64,000 bases of DNA from Anthopleura xanthogrammica (Eukaryota; Cnidaria; Anthozoa; Actiniaria; Actiniidae): assembly GCA_964019055.1 (NCBI GenBank), contig OZ025220.1, positions 5,335,620 to 5,399,619 on the forward strand. Direction: 5' to 3'. The notes below the pieces were generated by a model. That model saw only the letters and a list, made by a program, of their open reading frames with translations. It was not told the DNA's origin and made no database searches. The translations under genes were made by a program, and so were the position numbers. How positions within the stretch are numbered: the stretch's first letter is position 1; every line of letters starts with the position of its first letter. Below are positions 1-13,180 of the stretch, piece by piece.

Positions 1-1660
1 TTTTTTGCGTCACGAAACAGAAAATTTCAAAATGATTTGTGAAAACTACGTTTATTTAGCTTTCAGAAAATGTGTACTTTTATATAATAATATTGAAAAG
101 TCAGCGCAAAATTTGGCTCGCGCGTAAAGTAATCTTGAAGGCTACAAACGTATCCTGATACCTTAAGGGAAAACATCAACACCGCAAGATCTATTAGTGA
201 GAGAACAACGCCTTAGCTGCATAGAACACCCAAAGTACTCCTACCTCCTCAGGACCTTCTTCTGCTGGTTTCTTCCCTACCTTAGCTGAAGGTGGCTCAG
301 CACGAATAACGATGGTGAGGTTCCATCTATTCGGAAAAGAATTGTAGACACTGGACTTGTGGTTCTTCTATAGGAGCCCTGCATTCTTGTTACTGTTTTG
401 GTAATTAATTCTACGACTTCATGTGGTGATCCTAACCCATGTCTGAGGTTTAACTACCTCTTTCTAAATCAATTAATAAAATCAGGATACAAAGAACTAA
501 ATGCTTACTCAAAGACACACTTACAACTGAACACACAAAACAACAACAACAACAAAGGCAAAATTGACAATAACAGTGACAAACAACTTAACTGGCAACA
601 GCCAAAGAATCAAAAACAACAGGCCTTGTCAGAAACGAATAGCATGTCGGTAGTCAAGGATCAGTTTCACAATTACGCTTTAAACATTTTTGGTCTATCA
701 TTTTTTTCGGCTACGTGCGTTTTTAAAAAAATAGGTGAGATCAAAGATTGTACAAAATTTGAAGGAAGTATCAAGCGAAAAGAAAGAAATGTAAAAAATA
801 AATAAAAGCTTGAGTAGGTATAGTCATATATTCCCACATACTGTCTGGAGTGATCAGGATATTCAGAAATGGGGGAAGGTCTTCGGAAGAGGATATGAGT
901 AAGCAACTCACAGTTGGAATGGTTGATAGGCTGATTTATCGCTGCGGGGAGGAGGGTGGGTTGTCGAGCAAGTCGTTGTACGTCTGCCAGCGAAACGGTC
1001 TTTAGCGGATTTTTTGATCCAAAGCCGGTTATTTTTACCAAGCCGAGCACGTAGTAGTGTGAAATGCAGTCCTTTGGAACAAATTCCTCATAAAAGATCG
1101 TGAAAATGTTGAGATATTTGTGGCATTGTGCGTAAAGTTCCCAGTGAGAATAGTCCCCTTTTTACGTGACTTCATGATCAAAGCATCGCATTTTGGAGGA
1201 TAAAAAAAAACCAATCTCCTGAGAATTGGAACCACAGGGAGCCCAATTTAGATAAATTAAAAGGTAAAAATAAAATCAGGAAAAATCAAGTTTGATATTT
1301 TTTCTTTGATTCCAGGTCAAGTTAATGTTCTCTATATAATACGAACGAGCAAAAAATCCCTTAAAAAGATGTACCAGAATATTTGTTTCGCGCGCGACTT
1401 CCCCTATGGTTACCGTGTCTTGAAGGATGATGAAACATATCCAATATTTGTTTGCACGCAGGCATGAAGTTAATATTTGACTATGTGTCTTCTGCGAAAT
1501 GATTTATTTCTTGAACCAAGCTTTCGGCCATCTTGGCCATCATCAGGGTTGTAGTACACGTATTATGTTTAAAATAACGTACGTAGTTAACAATAAGCGC
1601 GCGCATACAGGAACAATCATAGAAAATACAGCAGCGCGAGCTAATAAACTGAATAGAGCG
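1..1660. repeat. Left inverted arm of a long-TIR (foldback) element
   Basis: This arm is the reverse complement of 3205-4627 with only scattered mismatches (for example, G versus A in an otherwise identical 20-mer near position 112). The match runs from the first base of the window to about 1385 and resumes at 1617-1660. Between these, 1386-1616 is present only in this arm. The outer tip reads TTTTTTGCGTCACGAAACAG here and is matched at 4608-4627. The element's true left end may lie before the window, so no target-site duplication can be read. Mirror-image open frames in the two arms (such as 398-805 and 3823-4230) are the same sequence and are not convincing genes. Confidence 0.85.
1386..1616 (-). 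mobile_element. Insertion inside the left arm with a hairpin-bearing motif
   Basis: The right arm reads straight across this point, so this 231-bp block was inserted here (or deleted there). On the minus strand near 1508-1550 it carries CTGATGAT, then a perfect 5-bp stem GGCCA-AGA-TGGCC, then GAAAGC. The same arrangement with a different stem occurs at 18253-18297. No clear target duplication is visible. It may be a small non-autonomous retroelement fragment. Confidence 0.5.
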
Positions 1661-2623
1661 CGCGGAAGGACAAATTAACAACGTAACAATAAATGGAAAG
1701 AAAGAAAGAGATATGACACCAACTGAATGGAAATCTTAAAATTAGCTAGATGAAATAAAAACCTTAAATAAATTTCAATAACTGAACATAAGCGTCAGGT
1801 AATGTTGAAATGATGAAACATGTTTTCGATCAAGGGATGCAACTCGCTGCACCGATCGAAATTTCGAATACACGTCACTATCAACAAAATTTCACCCTTA
1901 TTTTAGACCCAAAACTCCAGAAACAACTTGACCAAAATAGTCTCTAAGAATGGTGCTTCATTTTTTAACAACTCTTTGGACTCTCCTTTACGGTTTTCTT
2001 CTCGAAAAAAGCGAGGGGAAAAAGTTTTCATCCAATGCAGAGCTTTCGTCCGCAGTGTTGTACAAATAGTGCGTCCCAAATTGCGTCAGCAACGGTGCGA
2101 GATGACTTGCTTTCCCTCGCTCGGGAATTTTTCGACACGAGAAAGTAAGCACTACCGTCCCCCCCAGAGGGCTAGTTTTGTCTTTCAAAACCACACGAAA
2201 AAGTTCTCGATGGCCGGCATTTTTAACTGGGAAAAAGATAGATAAGTACAAATTTCTACACACAACAGTAAATTTATACATGTAATATATTCTTTACTAT
2301 TATTAACAGCCCATGGAAATCAGTTGAGGAATGTGTACAAATGAACAATACAATTCCTTTAGGATTCCACAGGTTTTGCTCTCCGTACTGAATATTTTAC
2401 TCACAATTGAGGCTTAGACTGAGCAATAGAGAACTCGAAACTGCAGTATTGACACACACGAAAGAAATTACCTTATTTGAAAATTTAGATTTGAGATATA
2501 ATAACGTTGCCGTCTTAGATCATTGACAACCCCACTTAACTGCGGGCCACAAGTTTATTAGTGTTTTTTTCACTATTTCTTGTAATACCCTCGGGAAATA
2601 AAGACGTTATTATATATTTATCA

Positions 2624-3289
2624 TTATTTATCATCCTGAACAGCTTCTGATGATAATTTCTTGACCAGATTTATTACATTCTCAAAATTTGGGAAACCAT
2701 AGTCCTCACACAAGTTGCATAGTCCTGCTAACATTGAGTTTTGCCTGAAGTTCTTTGGAAAATGTGCATAAATATATGCTCGTTTAACCCCATTGGAAAA
2801 CTCCAGTAGATACTATTGAATTAAGGATTTCACTGAATCTTGCCAGTAGCTTACAGGGCACTCTTCCTTGTTCGCAACAACACTCCTGGATAGAAATCCA
2901 TCTAGGCCATCAAGCGCATCTGGTGAGACACATTGACGCGTAAACTTTAAAGAAGGTGGAGGCACCCCTCCTCGATCAAAGAGAAGACAGGTGACCCTGG
3001 CAGTAGTAACTCTTTTGGAACACATAAAGAGATTGGTTAGGAAGGTTTGCTGGTATCTAGTGCCACAATAGAAAGAAGTCTCCGTCTCTCTGCACCATAG
3101 TATTGACCCTTCCAATGCTCTTTGCTGCCTGGACCCTACTTTTGAATTGTTGGGCTGTAGATCCCTCAAATGTGATCGTACTACTTTCTTTGGTCCTTGC
3201 GCTCTATTCAGTTTATTAGCTCGCGCTGCTGTATTTTCTATGACAAATATTCTGGTACATCTTTTTAAGGGATTTTTTGCTCGTTTGTA
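2624..3289 (-). pseudogene. Stop-broken ORF of the long-TIR element
   Basis: One frame stays open from 3289 to a TAG at 2813-2815, then continues in the same frame to a TAA at 2624-2626, about 220 codons in total. The first third lies in the inverted arm and includes a KKVVRSHLRDLQ stretch. The middle holds WCRETETSFYCG and RYQQTFLTNLFMCSKR. The part after the stop contains AGLCNLCEDYGFPNFENV. I do not recognise the family. Its place between the inverted arms suggests a transposase exon or an element-encoded protein disabled by one nonsense change. An intron removing the stop is the alternative. There is no good start codon, so it is probably not the first exon. Confidence 0.45.
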
Positions 3290-4627
3290 TTATAGAGAAC
3301 ATTAACTTGACCTTGAATCAAAGAAAAAATAATTAAACGCGATTTTTCCTGATTTTATTTTTACTTTTTAATTTATCTAAATTGGGCTCCCTGTGGTTCC
3401 AATTCTCAGGAGATTGGTTTTTTTTTATCCTCCAAAATGCGATGCTTTGATCATGAAGTCACGTAAAAAGGGGACTATTCTCACTGGGAACTTAACGCAC
3501 AATGCCACAAATATCTCAACATTTTCACGATCTTTTATGAGGAATTTGTTCCAAAGGACTGCATTTCACACTACTACGTGCTCGGCTTGGTAAAAATAAC
3601 CGGCTTTGGATCAAAAAATCCGCTAAAGACCGTTTCGCTGGCAGACGTACAACGACTTGCTCGACAACCCACCCTCCTCCCCGCAGCGATAAATCAGCCT
3701 ATCAACCCTTCCAACTGTGAGTTGCTTACTCATATCCTCTTCCGAAGACCTTCCCCCATTTCTGAATATCCTGATCACTCCAGACAGTATGTGGGAATAT
3801 ATGACTATAACTACTCAAGCTTTTATTTATTTTTTACATTTCTTTCTTTTCGCTTGATACTTCCTTCAAATTTTGTACAATCTTTGATCTCACCTATTTT
3901 TTTAAAAACGCACGTAGCCGAAAAAAATGATAGACCAAAAATGTTTAAAGCGTAATTGTGAAACTGATCCTTGACTACCGACATGCTATTCGTTTCTGAC
4001 AAGGCCTGTTGTTTTTGATTCTTTGGCTGTTGCCAGTTAAGTTGTTTGTCACTGTTATTGTCAATTTTGCCTTTGTTGTTGTTGTTGTTTTGTGTGTTCA
4101 GTTGTAAGTGTGTCTTTGAGTAAGCATTTAGTTCTTTGTATCCTGATTTTATTAATTGATTTAGAAAGAGGTAGTTAAACCTCAGACATGGGTTAGGATC
4201 ACCACATGAAGTCGTAGAATTAATTACCAAAACAGTAACAAGAATGCAGGGCTCCTATAGAAGAACCACAAGTCCAGTGTCTACAATTCTTTTCCGAATA
4301 GATGGAACCTCACCATCGTTATTCGTGCTGAGCCACCTTCAGCTAAGGTAGGGAAGAAACCAGCAGAAGAAGGTCCTGAGGAGGTAGGAGTACTTTGGGT
4401 GTTCTACGCAGCTAAGGCGTTGTTCTCTCACTAATAGATCTTGCGGTGTTGATGTTTTCCCTTAAGGTATCAGGATACGTTCGTAGCCTTCAAGATTACT
4501 TTACGCGCGAGCTAAATTTTGCGCTGACTTTTCAATATTATTATATAAAAGTACACATTTTCTGAAAGCTAAATAAACGTAGTTTTCACAAATCCTTTTG
4601 AAATTTTCTGTTTCGTGACACAAAAAA
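3205..4627. repeat. Right inverted arm of the long-TIR element
   Basis: Reverse complement of the left arm, ending in the mirror-image tip CTGTTTCGTGACACAAAAAA. It lacks the 231-bp block found in the left arm. With about 1.5 kb of unique centre, the whole element is about 4.6 kb. High arm identity implies a recent insertion or gene conversion between arms. Confidence 0.85.
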
Positions 4628-4889
4628 AGTTATTGGATTTCTCCGCAGTTTTTTAGTGACCAAAATAACTTTCCTAAAACACTGCAGCTCATTCGGATTA
4701 CATCGGATCGAATTGAAACTTTAGATTATGATAAATCATAACGCGATCTAAAAAACAGTGTCTCAAATTTTTGAAATGTTGTTTTAATAAAAAGATATTG
4801 TCTATTTTGCAATTATGACCACCGAAAATTCAAATATCCTGATTTAACGCTTCATTGCGCGCGATCTAAATAATAAATAAATAAATACG

Positions 4890-5415
4890 ATTAATAATGG
4901 TAATAGAACTGAGTTGAGTGCAATTTGGGCTGAAATCGCAAGAGTGATTACAAAATTGCACGACCGCGCAGCGGGAGTGCAATTTGTTAATCACGAGTGT
5001 GATTTCTGCCCAAAATTGCAAGACACTCAGTTCTATTACCTATTAATCATTTCCATTTTGAAACTTAATATATTAAGATACTCAACAGTTATATGTAGCT
5101 TCAAAAGTGATTGTTTGACAAAATGATGCAATTAATGATTCAAAATAGTGCAATTAATAATGGTAATAGAACTGAGTTGAGTGCAATTTGGGCTGAAATC
5201 GCAAGAGTGATTACAAAATTGCACGACCGCGCAGCGGGAGTGCAATTTGTTAATCACGAGTGTGATTTCTGCCCAAAATTGCAAGACACTCAGTTCTATT
5301 ACCTATTAATCATTTCCATTTTGAAACTTAATATATTAAGATACTCAACAGTTATATGTAGCTTCAAAAGTGATTGTTTGACAAAATGATGCAATTAATG
5401 ATTCAAAATAGTGCA
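4890..5415. repeat. 263-bp tandem duplication containing a MITE
   Basis: 4890-5152 and 5153-5415 appear identical over the compared length. Each unit contains a short inverted-repeat element (4897-5041 and its copy) with ends GGTAATAGAACTGAGT and ACTCAGTTCTATTACC. Its inner arms share TGCAATTTGGGC-like sequence. Either the MITE and its flank were duplicated together, or two adjacent insertions recombined. The open frames here are by-products of the repeat. Confidence 0.85.
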
Positions 5416-5420
5416 ATTAA

Positions 5421-5564
5421 TGCTTAAATCGCACACTTTGTAGCCAATCAGATTGCAGGATTTGCTAATGATTTCAAAATGGATATGATTAATGCTTAAA
5501 TCGCACACTTTGTAGCCAATCAGATTGCAGGATTTGCTAATGATTTCAAAATGGATATGATTAA
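5421..5564. repeat. 72-bp unit repeated twice
   Basis: TGCTTAAATCGCACACTTTG begins both copies, at 5421 and 5493. The copies are direct and essentially identical, and directly follow the 263-bp duplication. Confidence 0.8.
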
Positions 5565-5574
5565 CAGTGGAATC

Positions 5575-5771
5575 CACAGAGTGGCTCTTACTCCACTGCA
5601 TTCCAATTGGAATTTAGAAGTTGATTTTTGAGGAGGGAGGAAAAACCGGAGAACCCGGAAAAACCCTCGAAGCACAGGAGAGAACCAACAAACAACTCTA
5701 CTCACATACGACGGGTCGGGTCGCCTTGGTGAGAGGGAAGCGCTCTCACCGCTACGCCACCCGTGCTTCCC
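5575..5771 (-). mobile_element. tRNA-derived SINE
   Basis: On the minus strand the head GGGAAGCACGGGTGGCGTAG, then CGGTGAGAGCGCT, carries a pol III A-box-like TGGCGTAGCGGTGA. A decayed B-box region follows. The body is pyrimidine-rich with CCGGGTTCTCCGGTTTTTCC and ends in CTCAAAAATCAAC. The same head and body recur at 13181-13350 on the plus strand. It is not a functional tRNA: there is no usable anticodon arm and no matching acceptor stem. Confidence 0.75.
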
Positions 5772-5799
5772 AGAAGATATCAAAAATCTGAGACACCGT

Positions 5800-7010
5800 T
5801 TTGAAGCTCATTATCCACAGATCCTGCTAATGTATTTTAGATCGACATAGCGGAAATTCTGATCCTGCAGGAAGTTGTCAAATGGAGTACGGTAGAATTT
5901 CACTTTGAACCCAATAACTTTTTTTGTTTTTTGAATTTTGCTACTTCAGTTTAGGTTTTCTTCAGGCAAAGTTGTAGAATAGACGATTTTTGGGTCATTT
6001 CCCACGTTCCTCAATGCTTACAGACTTCATAATAACGAAAAAAACTCTGAGGTGGTCTCTTAATTAACCTTAGACGAGCATTGACTGAAAATGAAAAATT
6101 CAACAACGATCTTTTTGGTATGTTTTCTTCGCTGATGTTTCCATGACGACCCTGTGTAAATAACTGATTATGTTCAGCCCTAGCTGCACTCAAATTAAAT
6201 TTCATGTTAGACGCGTATCGGCTTGAGTTTGCTTGAAAGATCCAGATGGCTTAGGCGCCTTTAGCACCGAAAGACATTGATGTAATGGGCTGTGATGAGG
6301 GGCTGATCTACTAATAGTATTTAAAGAAAAGGAAAAAGGAAAAAGAAAAGAAAAAAAAGAGTAAAAAAGAAGGGAAAAATCTTAAGACTTAATAACTAAA
6401 TCCTTCGTTAAAGGAGGTAATAAGTTATTCAATATGCAAATTGTTATTACCAACGGAAAGCTGCAAGGTGTTTAAACACAAATTATTCATTTCACCATGT
6501 GGGGTCCTTATGTTTAACCAAACTGTCATTCACTTTCAAGTTAAAACAGCGCCTGTCAAGTCAAATCTTTTTTCTTCCTTTATTCCTTTTTTTCTGCACA
6601 AGTTGTCTGAGTAATAAAAAGAAACCGCCGTCATCTCTATCACTTGTATTCATGCATTGGATAACTCCTTAGTTAGTCTTTCAGGTATTAGTTCTTATAA
6701 TCATTGTTTGATGCAGTTTTGCCAGACCTGATGACAAATCACATGAGTTTCTTCGGTGAAAGATAAATCGTGGTGTTGTTAGTTTTCCTTAAAGTTATTC
6801 TCGTGAGTTTATATTGAGCTATGAATAATTTATTACATTATTATTCATTGACGATCGAGGTAATTTGCATTTGAAGTAGGATATTATTGCTGTGAAAACT
6901 ATCCTCTCTGCTGGTGGTCCTAGATGCTAGACGCTTATAACTATTCTAGTGATGAATAAATAAGAAAAGGTATGCCGTAGTGTGAAGAAAAACAAGTATT
7001 ACAAAAAAAA
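5800..7010. other. Intergenic, nothing recognised
   Basis: AT-rich sequence with short open frames and no repeat, splice or coding pattern I can support. A purine-rich run (AAAGGAAAAAGG-like) lies at about 6320-6380. Confidence 0.5.
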
Positions 7011-7020
7011 AAAGGAAAAA

Positions 7021-7386
7021 ATGGATGGATGGATGGATGGATAGAAGGATGGATGGATGCATGCACGAATGAATGAATGAATGAATGAATGAATGAATGA
7101 ATGAATGAATGAATGAATGAATTAATGAATGAATGAATGGATAAATGAATGAATGAATGAATGAATGAATGAATGAATGAATGAATGAATGAATGAATGA
7201 ATGAATGAATGAATGAATGAATGAATGAATGAATGAATGAATGAATGAATGAATGAATGAATGAATGAATGAATGAATGAATGAATGAATGAATGAATGA
7301 ATGAATGAATGAATGAATGAATGAATGAGTGAGTGAATGAATGAATGAATGAATGAATGAATGAATGAATGAATGAATGAATGAAT
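7021..7386. repeat. (ATGA)n microsatellite
   Basis: About 365 bp of ATGA/GAAT repeats, beginning with GGAT units. All frames stay open because a 4-bp unit cycles through three codon phases without a stop on the minus strand, giving spurious Phe-Ile-His-Ser ORFs. Confidence 0.95.
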
Positions 7387-8138
7387 ACAATCATAAAAGA
7401 ACGAATATATGGAAGAGATTCTACCTCTGTCTAAGAGAATAAGGCGAAAACAATCCAATTCTATCAAAAACCTAAGTGTCAGATACACATCTCTCTCTCA
7501 TGTCTGTCAGAAAATCAGTTAACCAATCTTCTTATCACTATTAGTTAAATAAGTGTTTTTAAAATGATTTTAATTCGGTTTAGAAAAAAATATGAAATTA
7601 AAAAAAGCTTAAAATCCCCAATGATATGTTTATGTATTACGAGGAAATCATGAAACCGAGATAAGTCAAGATTTCTTTAATTCACGATCTGATCAAGGTC
7701 AGAAAAAAAGCTTCTATTTCAAGAGGCCATATGTTCAGGACAGATAACTAAAGAATTGTTAAATATGAAGAAACTTATCACTTGCTGAGAGCAAGGTCCT
7801 GGTACTGCGGGCAAAAACCATGAAACCGCGTCAAATTTCGATTCTGTGATTTCAATCAAGTCTTCACAAATAAAATTCTAAAGCACTTAGTTCAATGGCT
7901 CACACTATTGAATAAACGAGCCCAGAGCTTGGTTAGGCAGTCTTTTTATTTGCTGATTTCCTTAATTTTATTAGTGGTTTTGGTTGGAAACCACCCCTAG
8001 GTTTGACATGTGTGTTAGTAATCTGACTCCTTCTGAGCGAAGTTCCTTGCATTCCAGCTGGAATCACGAGTTTTAACCTGAAGGGATATTAGGTCTTTCG
8101 AATCAGTGAAAAACGAGGAAATAACTTTGGACACAAAC

Positions 8139-11100
8139 ATGAAGATAATTGCTGGTGTTTTCATGGCAGCGTTTGTCATTCAGACAGGTGAGAAACAATC
8201 GACTTTGAACTCAATAATATACATTTAAATTAACATCACTACGTTAAGCTCTCGTTCACTTTTCCATGCACTTATTTGCCACGCTCAAACTGAAGTAACG
8301 AATGAATTGTACTTCATAAAATATTCGACAATTGCAGTGAAGGCACGACTTGGAAAGGATATTTGGAGTGGTTTTTCAGTCGTAATATTTGTGAATAATT
8401 TCTTAAGACATGGGCTCGACGTTTTCGTTAAGCGATTTCTGCCCCTTACTAAGGCAGCTAATTCAAGCTCAATTGAGCTGGTTTGGTTGATAGATGCGTT
8501 AGTATAATTGGTTAAAAACAGTGTTTACACCAAATGCGTCATTAGCAGACGAGACGTCTGAAGTTAAATAGAGTTAACAACAAGAATTAGCATGACGCAT
8601 TTTTAGCTTGGCACTCGTTTCATGAAAGAAACGTTTTTTTTTTTGAAACGAAAAAAGTCGACCCTTAATGTTGACATTTGTTTGAAAGACAACAATTGGG
8701 AGAAACACGGTCTAAATACACCTTTCGCCTTTAAGAAATCCGATTTCATGCAATAACTAGATGTTGAAAGTTTAGTAAATGTTGCCAGAATGATCATGAG
8801 CCAAAGCAGAGAGATAAGATCAAGCCCACTCAGTATCAATAGTTAAACAACTTCAATCAAACTGAAGGACCTATGGCCGATCTTGACTTTGAGTGCTTCT
8901 GAAGATTTTTCTCAAAAGCTATTTTATGAGATAAGTAAAGGTTGCCACTGACTTCAAAAAGAAGAGGTTGTTTGATTAGATGTGAATGCTGAACTCGAAA
9001 TACGGTTGGAAGAGCCGTCGATAAATTACTTCCAATTTACAAAAAAAAAAATATTTAAACAATTTCAACATATAAAGTATTAAATATGTATTGCTTTTTT
9101 TGTATTTGCATTTGCAACTATCTCCCCCAAAAAATACTAGAGAATACTAGATGACCCGACAATACTGAAATGCATCGTGAGCTCTAGAAGTCGTGGTAAA
9201 TTATAACGAGAGCTTTGTAGAAGCCAAAACAAGGTAAATAAATATTTTAGCCAGTACACCACAATTCCAGTCTCTTGCTATATCAAATTTTCCTTAATAT
9301 TAAATGGACATAAAAGAAGCAAATGATGAATAAATGAAATGACGATATTTTTAAACATGTCGAAACAAGTCAAAAAAAACTTTTAAAATGTCGTCATTTC
9401 TTTGAAATTCCTTGTTATTGAATGCACTGTGACTGCACTATTCATTTTATGGTATCTTAAAGTATCCATAAATACATTTTTTCTGAGTTAGTCAATAGGC
9501 ATTTTCATGCTATATTTTTAAAAAAACTTTCAGACAATCAATTCAAAGGTTTTTATTATAATTTTTTTGTTTTATCTTATCTCTGATCTTTTAGAAGTAG
9601 TGGGGGAAAACTGCATCATTTTCCGCCGGGATGAAGCCTTTCAATAGAATTCTTGAAGGATTGAAAAATCAAATAATTTCGTCGTGCAAATGACCACAAT
9701 GGAAATTTCATATCGGATCACATATCCAAACCTCATTTTCAATTCTAGTGCTTGGGAGTCAATGGGAAACCAAAACCATCTTCAAACGACTTGCTGACAT
9801 TATCTTATCATAAACTGTACCATTGTGGTTTGATGCCGCCAGCGAGTTCAAAAGTTTATTAACTGAGTTCGTCGCCTGCCGTTTTGAGTTAAGTTTAAGA
9901 CTTAATATCGCTAATCACTAGATACATATTTCCGGTAAAACAAACATGTCAAGTTCTGTAACAACACATCTAGTTAGCTGCACGGAAAAAAAACGCCTCT
10001 GCAACAAGTTTGCCTGCAAGAAATGTATCACCAAGGACTATCTAGCTGTAGACCTCTGCTCACCGTACGCAAGTTTTTTCGCGCAACGTTGCGAGGTTTT
10101 GACTTCAGATAAGAAACTCACAACGTGTTACATGAAGTCGAAGTTACTCTAAAAATCGTTTTATCTGGCATGTTACATGGTACAAACCTTTCGCGCAACG
10201 GCGTATTGCGAAAAATCGTCGTTGCAAATCTTCTCGTGTAACATTGGCTTTATGTCTGACAAATATTGGCTGTGCATAGGTTACTCCTCATCTGCGTAAA
10301 GGGGTCTTTACGTATGATAATGTGTTCAGCGCACTGAGAGTATGTTCATTATTGTTATTGTTTGCAATCTTTAGACACTCAGGCGGTCCATTTTACTTGA
10401 GGCTGGTTCAAATGGGGGCCTGTCAACGTGGGATTGACAGAACATTCAAGATGCCATTGTGAAATATACCTTTTTACCAATATGATCTGGCAGAAATCTT
10501 AAATTATGGGATGCCAAGGTGGCAAACGTGGAAATGTTTATAAAGCATAGAGTGGCGGAGTTACTTTCTCAAATAATTTTACGCTTTTGTTTCACATATC
10601 GCTAAAAATACCAGCAAATTCGATTGTTTTTTAGATGTGTTTCTCATTAGATAACGTTAGATTATATAAAAAGACACCCTGACAGCTGTGCACACTATAA
10701 GATTTACCAATAACTGTCTCTCAGCATCCCATAATGTCTTACTTAAAACAATAGAATTCAAGATGGCCGCCGCATCGGTAAAAAGGTCTATCATGACATG
10801 GGCATGGGAGATTTGACTTTCTAGAGGTGTTAGAAAGCACTCCGCTATGCGACGCACTAACACTTCTTTCCCGTGTTCTGCCAATACCCGGATGAATACC
10901 CGCGGGGTTTATATCTGCACACAGCACGCGCGTCTTGGCATGTCTTGGCATGCGCAAATGTACGTGCTGAGCTGTTTTTCTGCAGCATCAGTTATATTCA
11001 TCGATTTTAACTATAACTTTTCTGATTTAGTTTCTAGTCTCCATTGTTATCAGTGCACTAACACAAACTCATGGAAACAGTGCAGCAATATGACAACAGA

Positions 11101-11431
11101 TGTGATATGTGGAGAAGAAACAATAGGTCAATGTGTGTGGTTGACACTAAAGATAACAACGGGTGATCGATATATTATGAAATACAGTCGAGGATGCGCC
11201 AAAATGTGTGACGCTAAGAAGAATCCAAGGTGTGGGCAGCAAGGGATCACGTGCAAAGTGAAATGTTGTCATGGAGACTACTGTAACCGGCTTAACTCTA
11301 GTACAACAACAACAACAGCACCACCTCGGGAGCGTCAAGCAGAAGCCTTTTCTGGCTCAGATAATCACAAGCATTTGTCTACGTATAAATTGTTTTCCAT
11401 ACTCCTTTTTTACGTTATTACGTTACTATGA
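8139..11431 (+). CDS. GPI-anchored Ly6/uPAR (LU, three-finger) domain protein
   Basis: Two-exon model. Exon 1 is 8139-8187 and encodes the signal peptide MKIIAGVFMAAFVIQT, ending in phase 1 at a GTGAGA donor. Exon 2 is 11031-11431, entered after TTTCTGATTTAG with matching phase. The mature part opens SSLHCYQC and shows the LU cysteine pattern: LHCYQC at the start, paired cysteines in the middle, then KVKCCHGDYCN with the diagnostic CC...C-N end. A Thr-rich linker and a hydrophobic C-terminal tail (LFSILLFYVITLL) suggest a GPI signal. Total length is about 149 aa, normal for a single-LU protein. Such proteins sit on the outer cell surface; the ligand is unknown. The first intron is 2.84 kb. 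Exon 1 with its phase match is the less certain part. Confidence 0.8.
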
Positions 11432-12564
11432 TCTTCTCCTGATAACAATTACAGTTTTAGCTTTCCTTGATTGATAGTTTATAATTTGTGTAAGAAGTTT
11501 ATACGGATCCTTCCTCACTAGACGCAAGCATAAAAATATGGGATTTTCTCTCGAGGCTGTTTTAGGCCTTTCTTACTGCTATTTTCATAAACATGCGAAC
11601 TCGGTATCTGCGAGCTGCACGCTGAAATTTGGTTTTTCGCTTACATCGATTAAAAATAATCAGTCGGTACCTTTTATATTTTTGACTGGCGACAGTGAAA
11701 AACCAAATTCCAACGGGCAACTCGCAACTGCAGAGTTCGCGTATTTATGAAAATTGCAGTAATTCTTATGCATGAAATCCCTAGCCTCATGCTCATGCAG
11801 CGCTGACCACATTTATTGTATTTCATATACTGATCTTTGTTTCTTGTCTAAAATGGAGTGACGTGTTCCAAGCTGTTATTGTCTTGGCCGTACTGAAAAC
11901 CCCATAGTAAAAGGATGCTGAAGAGGTTTTCCTCGAACTGTGATTAAGCCTTTTTGGGACCATGCTTCGTGAAATTCAACAACAAAAACGTTTCCGTGAT
12001 TCGTGAATTTGAATCTCCCTGTGATGCGTGATCTGAAAAAACCAGCTATTTTCGATTTCGTGCCCTTTAAGAACAATAGGTGCGCTTTGCGATTGTACGA
12101 AATTTGAACATCTTTAGAATTTGAACAAAAGATGCTCGTATTTCATTGTTGATGAACAACAGTTGTTGTCAGGTCATAATTTCAGCATAACTTAAGTGTT
12201 GTGCATTGGTATGGCCCGACTCGTCGTTAATTACAACACTTAATTACAATACTACCACATGTGTGGACGGCATAATACATTCATGGGTCCCTAGGACCCG
12301 TAAAGGCAATGAAGTGTGACTTCAACTTATCATTTATTGTGATCAAGACTCCACCGAGAGCCGGCAGTTCAATAAAAAGCTTCATATATTACGCGGTGTC
12401 TCAAAAGTTTAATATATATCGTATTATAGTTTTCTACCCGTGTAGATGAACCTTCATCAAAAGAATGCGTGATCTGCTTATGATTTATAGACCTCGTTTT
12501 CTGTAATCAATGTTTTTGCTGACATCCCTGTAATTCAGCTCTGCTGCAAAAGGTTTCATTAAAC

Positions 12565-12565
<1 letters not shown>
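11432..12565. other. 3' flank of the LU gene, no further gene seen
   Basis: No second exon or convincing ORF. Short frames at 11538-11750 and 11876-12076 lack any family signature. TTTCATTAAAC runs into the ATT microsatellite, a layout seen at 3' ends of some non-LTR retroelements, but no reverse transcriptase sequence precedes it here. Confidence 0.4.

Positions 12566-12609
<44 letters not shown>
12566..12609. repeat. (ATT)n microsatellite
   Basis: About 14 uninterrupted ATT units. Confidence 0.95.
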
Positions 12610-12610
<1 letters not shown>

Positions 12611-13180
12611 TCGAAGAACGTGATTCGTGATTTTGCATTAATTTCCCTGGATCTTTGTATCAAGGTTATTCAGACATTTATCGTATTTTCATGATTCGTT
12701 AATTTACGCAAAAATTGTCCGTGATTCATGATTGATACCCCTCTTCACCACCCTGTAGTAAATACTCTGGTTTCAAATTCTCTCTTGCTTAAGGTTAAAC
12801 GTTGTATTTACTATTATAAGTAGAATACTCAAGTGTTGGCCACTAAGACGAGGCTAACACTGAGTAATCCGAATGTTATAATTAGAACACGTAGCCATAG
12901 CCAAGTGAAATTAGTAAGCATATTTTTCTTGATATGATAGAACCCATTTCATATGACTGCGACCTCACAATTTCAAAACTTCGCCCGCGGGGTATTGTGG
13001 CTTCTTTTGAGATAAAAAAAATTGCTAACTCAAAGGTCGTCGTAATCTTCGTAAGTATAATGGACAGAAGCCAAACGGAAAAAAAGAAGTCATATGGGTC
13101 GCAAGGGGAGACAAAAGAAAGCGCAATACTCAGTAGGTTTCGATGGCAGAAAAAGCAGAAATTGTTGAATCAGCGTGATT

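Noticed and set aside
398..805. 135-codon ORF, mirrored at 3823-4230
   Set aside because: Lies wholly in the inverted arms and is low-complexity (Asn/Lys/Gln-rich), without splice or domain support.
5690..5771. Functional tRNA gene on the minus strand
   Set aside because: The A-box-like head is followed by a broken anticodon arm and a SINE body; the acceptor stem does not pair.
6941..7488. Long Phe-Ile-His-Ser ORFs on the minus strand
   Set aside because: They are translations of the ATGA microsatellite, open in every phase.
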